Of a DNA stretch of 6,591 nucleotides, positions 4,068 to 6,591 are shown one piece after another. Source of the DNA: Verrucomicrobiia bacterium (lineage in GTDB: Bacteria; Verrucomicrobiota; Verrucomicrobiia; Limisphaerales; DTLC01); the NCBI GenBank assembly GCA_025061935.1, contig JANWZY010000170.1, positions 1 to 6,591 of the forward strand. The letters are read 5' to 3'. Position numbers and translations under genes: made by a program. Every line of letters begins with the position of its first letter. The stretch's first letter is position 1. The notes below the pieces were generated by a model that did not search any database, was not told the origin of the DNA, and saw only the letters and a list, made by a program, of their open reading frames with translations.

Positions 4068-4675
4068 ATCCATACACAGCGAATATCGGCGAGTACGATT
4101 ACCCGCGGTCTGACGGTATACTCTGCTTCCAATTCGGTATCACAGGCACAGACACGCGCTACGACGCGCGCATGTACAAAATTTTAGCGCACTTGTTCAT
4201 ACGCGAACCGTCACTATGGCTCGACGCGAATATTTACCTGCGCGCGCCATTAACCGAGATAGCTCATGAATTGTTGCCACTAGGCTACGATATCGCGCTG
4301 TTCCAGCACCCGTACAGACGCAACGCATTAGAAGAAGCATGCGCTATGATTGAGTACCAGCTCGAAGACACTCGGCGCGTGTTCGAATTTATCAAGGCGT
4401 ATGAACCAGTACTACAGCGCGTGCCGTTATACGAGACGGGCGTAATCGCGCGCGCGTTTAATTCGGATGTAGCCGCGTTTAATGAGTTATGGTGGCGCCT
4501 CGTACAGCGGTATAGTGTCCGCGACCAATTGACGTTGCCAATTGCGCTTGATACTGTACGATTGAAAGTGCATATAATCAGAGGTAACGTGCGTTGCCAT
4601 GAATGGTTCGAGTTCAACCCGCACAGGCTCAATAGAGTTGAACAACACCGCGGAACAGTGAAACTTAACCCATGA
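4064..4675 (+). CDS. DUF616 / TOD1-MUCI70-type glycosyltransferase-like protein (203 aa)
   Basis: The blocks match the DUF616 (PF04765) glycosyltransferase-like family. R36-MYKILAHLF precedes SLWLDANIYL (50-59), where D54-A-N56 takes the position of the DXD-like metal/nucleotide-sugar motif. Then come ALFQHPYRRNALEEA (78-92), PLYETGVIAR (121-130), FNELWW (139-144) and YSVRDQL (150-156). About 200 residues is a usual length for the bacterial and phage versions. Plant members act in polysaccharide synthesis; the substrate here is unknown. The start codon overlaps the previous stop as ATGA (4064-4067), and the stop overlaps the portal start in the same way (4672-4675). The product would therefore be made in step with both. 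Together with the two upstream paralogues it forms a three-gene sugar-modification-like cassette. Confidence 0.75.
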   Translation: MNPYTANIGEYDYPRSDGILCFQFGITGTDTRYDARMYKILAHLFIREPSLWLDANIYLRAPLTEIAHELLPLGYDIALFQHPYRRNALEEACAMIEYQLEDTRRVFEFIKAYEPVLQRVPLYETGVIARAFNSDVAAFNELWWRLVQRYSVRDQLTLPIALDTVRLKVHIIRGNVRCHEWFEFNPHRLNRVEQHRGTVKLNP

Positions 4676-6591
4676 CATTCGACAGGCCAGAACTAGTAGC
4701 GCAGTTGTGTTGGGAACTGCGCCAAGCGGACTTGACCCGGAGCAATATCCGCGCGCGGATTAATAGCCTGTACAACGGCAACCCGCCATACACAGAAGAG
4801 GAACGGAAAAAGAACAAGGTTTATGTGAATGTGAACTATCTCGAAGGCACGCGCATACTACACGACGCGCGCGCGCAGTTCTATGCCGCATTACTTAAGC
4901 CGTCGAATTTTTTCATCGCGCGATTGGACTATAAACCCGCGCATAAAGCGCTCGAGTACAGTCACATAGTCACGCAAGAGATAAACCGCATAATGAAACG
5001 GTCGTTGCAATACTACGAGTGTATCCGGTCTAAAGTCGCACTCGACGTATTGCACGGCATCGGCCCATGCGTATGGCCGAACCGAACGAATTGGTGCCCG
5101 TACCCGATCGGCGTCGAAGACGTGTTCGTGCCGTCAGATACATTGGTGTCACTTGAGAACCTGCATTTCTTCGCGCTGTACCGCGTGTTCACGCTACCGG
5201 AACTGGTCAGGATACTCCAGACCAAGCTCAATCCTGGGTGGAACACTGACCTAATCGAGCGGATAATCAAAACGATGGAGGACTATACCCGCGCAACACG
5301 CTCAGCCGTGATTGCGGACTGGTACAATCCGGAAAAATTCAGTGAACGGATTAAATCCGACGGCAGCGTGTATGCGTTCGAGGCTGTACCGCGCCTCGGC
5401 GTGTTCGATTTCTATTTCTGGAGCGACGCGGATAATAAGCATGGCTGGCGCAGGCGCATGGTTGTGGACACATTCGGCGGGCCAGGCACAGACCCGGACG
5501 CACCGACTCGGACACGCCCGGATTTGAGCTATGCGCAAGACCAGTTCTTATTCACTAGCGGCCCGCGTATTGTTGCAGATGATGTTAAGCAAATTGTATC
5601 GTTCCAATTCGCGGATTTAAGCGCTGTCGCGCCGTTCAAGTACCATTCCGTCCGTTCGCTCGGGTTCCTGCTCTATTCAGTGTGCCATCTTCAGAACCGG
5701 CTCAGGTGCAAATTCGACGAGTCCGTGTTCCAAGCGCTTATGCCCCTGTTCAGAGTCAGGAACGTAGACGATGTCCAGCGCCTAGTCACTATCCAGTTGC
5801 ATAACATGGGGATTATCCCGGAAAATTTGCAATTCGTGCCTGCAGCCGAACGGTTCCAGATTAATGCTGCATTGATTGAGCTTGCGCTGCGCGAGAAAGA
5901 GCGGCTGATACGCGAGCACAGTAGCGCGTTTATCCCGTCGATATGGAATCCTGCGGGCATACAACGGACTAAATTCGAAGTAGAGGCGCAACTTCAGCTT
6001 TCGACTAGCTTAGTCAGTGCGGCATTGCAACAGGCATATTTCTATCAGCGCCTGGAGTACGAAGAGATATTCCGGCGGTTCCTTATTCCGGACTCGCCAG
6101 ACCCGGATGTGCAATTGTTCCGCGCGAGTGTGTTGCGTAAAGGTGTGCCTGAAGAAGTACTGAATCCTGAGCTATGGTCAATTGAGGCTGAACAGATAGT
6201 GGGCGGTGGTAACCGCGCGCTCGAAATCGCGATTTGGGAACGGCTCATGGGCGTGCGCGCTATGTTCGACCCCGGCGCGCAACGGATCGTGTTGCGCGAG
6301 TATGTACAAGCATTGACTGAGAGCAGTGCGCTCGCGAATAAACTCGTGCCTGAGGAACAGGAAATAACGGACAGCGCGAAGTACGCGACGCTTGTGTTCG
6401 GCGCGTTAATGAACGGCGCGCAGTTAAGTATCGGCGAGGGCGAGAACCACCAGGAGATAATTGAAGGGTTGATTAGTTCGCTTGCGGCTGCGGTGCAACG
6501 GTTCCAAGCTGCGCCGGACGAGTTGAGGTTCTCGGACTTGGCCGGGGCGCAAAACGTGATTAATCATATCTTGCAGCGCGTGGTATTGCTC
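4672..6591 (+). CDS. phage portal protein, 3'-truncated by the window (640 codons seen)
   Basis: The frame starts at ATG 4672 in an ATGA overlap with the DUF616 gene and has no stop before the window end, so at least 640 residues are encoded. Early blocks RINSLYNGNPPYTEEERKKN (29-48) and VYVNVNYLEGTRILHDARAQ (50-69) match what I recall of podovirus-like portal proteins in environmental phages. Later come a Trp/Pro-rich core, then QLQLSTSLVSAALQQAYFYQ and a helical region towards the visible end, as expected for the portal crown/clip and stem parts. The portal forms the dodecameric DNA gate at one capsid vertex and docks terminase. Long portals of roughly 700-800 residues are typical of the P22-like type, so perhaps 60-150 residues are missing. 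Terminase is not in the window. Family assignment is by recognition only. Confidence 0.75.
   Translation, partial: MTFDRPELVAQLCWELRQADLTRSNIRARINSLYNGNPPYTEEERKKNKVYVNVNYLEGTRILHDARAQFYAALLKPSNFFIARLDYKPAHKALEYSHIVTQEINRIMKRSLQYYECIRSKVALDVLHGIGPCVWPNRTNWCPYPIGVEDVFVPSDTLVSLENLHFFALYRVFTLPELVRILQTKLNPGWNTDLIERIIKTMEDYTRATRSAVIADWYNPEKFSERIKSDGSVYAFEAVPRLGVFDFYFWSDADNKHGWRRRMVVDTFGGPGTDPDAPTRTRPDLSYAQDQFLFTSGPRIVADDVKQIVSFQFADLSAVAPFKYHSVRSLGFLLYSVCHLQNRLRCKFDESVFQALMPLFRVRNVDDVQRLVTIQLHNMGIIPENLQFVPAAERFQINAALIELALREKERLIREHSSAFIPSIWNPAGIQRTKFEVEAQLQLSTSLVSAALQQAYFYQRLEYEEIFRRFLIPDSPDPDVQLFRASVLRKGVPEEVLNPELWSIEAEQIVGGGNRALEIAIWERLMGVRAMFDPGAQRIVLREYVQALTESSALANKLVPEEQEITDSAKYATLVFGALMNGAQLSIGEGENHQEIIEGLISSLAAAVQRFQAAPDELRFSDLAGAQNVINHILQRVVLL

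Overview
This window looks like a piece of a tailed bacteriophage genome (or prophage), most likely from an uncultured lineage. The main evidence is the long open frame that fills the right third (4672 to the window end). It reads like a phage portal protein of the P22/podovirus-like kind seen in environmental phages. The gene to its left (1986-2861) has the N-terminal FPPGG and C-terminal Cys-x-x-C ... C-x-x-C-x-C ... CWI layout that I associate with phage hypothetical proteins. A small lipoprotein with a clean lipobox suggests a Gram-negative host. No host can be named from the sequence.

Layout. Positions 1-977 contain no gene I can support, which is a very long gap for a phage. The gap is dense in structure: three copies of a 16-bp perfect palindrome (237-431), a C-run tract (G-quadruplex potential on the minus strand, 372-402), a G-run tract (same potential on the plus strand, 570-622), an array of short inverted repeats built on TACTCTAGGGTA (716-932), and copies of a GTGCAAGTC motif on both sides of that array. 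Strand composition flips from C-rich to G-rich near 540-570. I read this as a candidate replication, partition or packaging locus. Positions 978-1739 hold three overlapping leftward genes: a small holin-like membrane protein, a lipoprotein and a 77-residue helical protein, possibly a lysis module. Positions 1740-1985 are a divergent control region. In each direction a TTGACA hexamer begins exactly 39 nt before an in-frame ATG.

Positions 1986-6591 are a compact rightward operon: a Cys-rich (zinc-ribbon-like) protein; two tandem paralogues with a glycosyltransferase-like DNSGYDLGA / GTYxxPxKPGW signature; a DUF616 (TOD1/MUCI70-type) glycosyltransferase-like protein; then the portal gene, which runs off the window. 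Every junction overlaps. The last two are ATGA stop/start overlaps, and the first is an out-of-frame overlap of up to 229 nt. Recognisable Shine-Dalgarno sequences are scarce, so translational coupling probably matters.

The most unusual points are the sugar-transfer-like cassette (two paralogues plus DUF616) coupled to the portal gene and the roughly 1-kb structured intergenic locus. Functional assignments rest on motif recognition by eye; no database search was possible.
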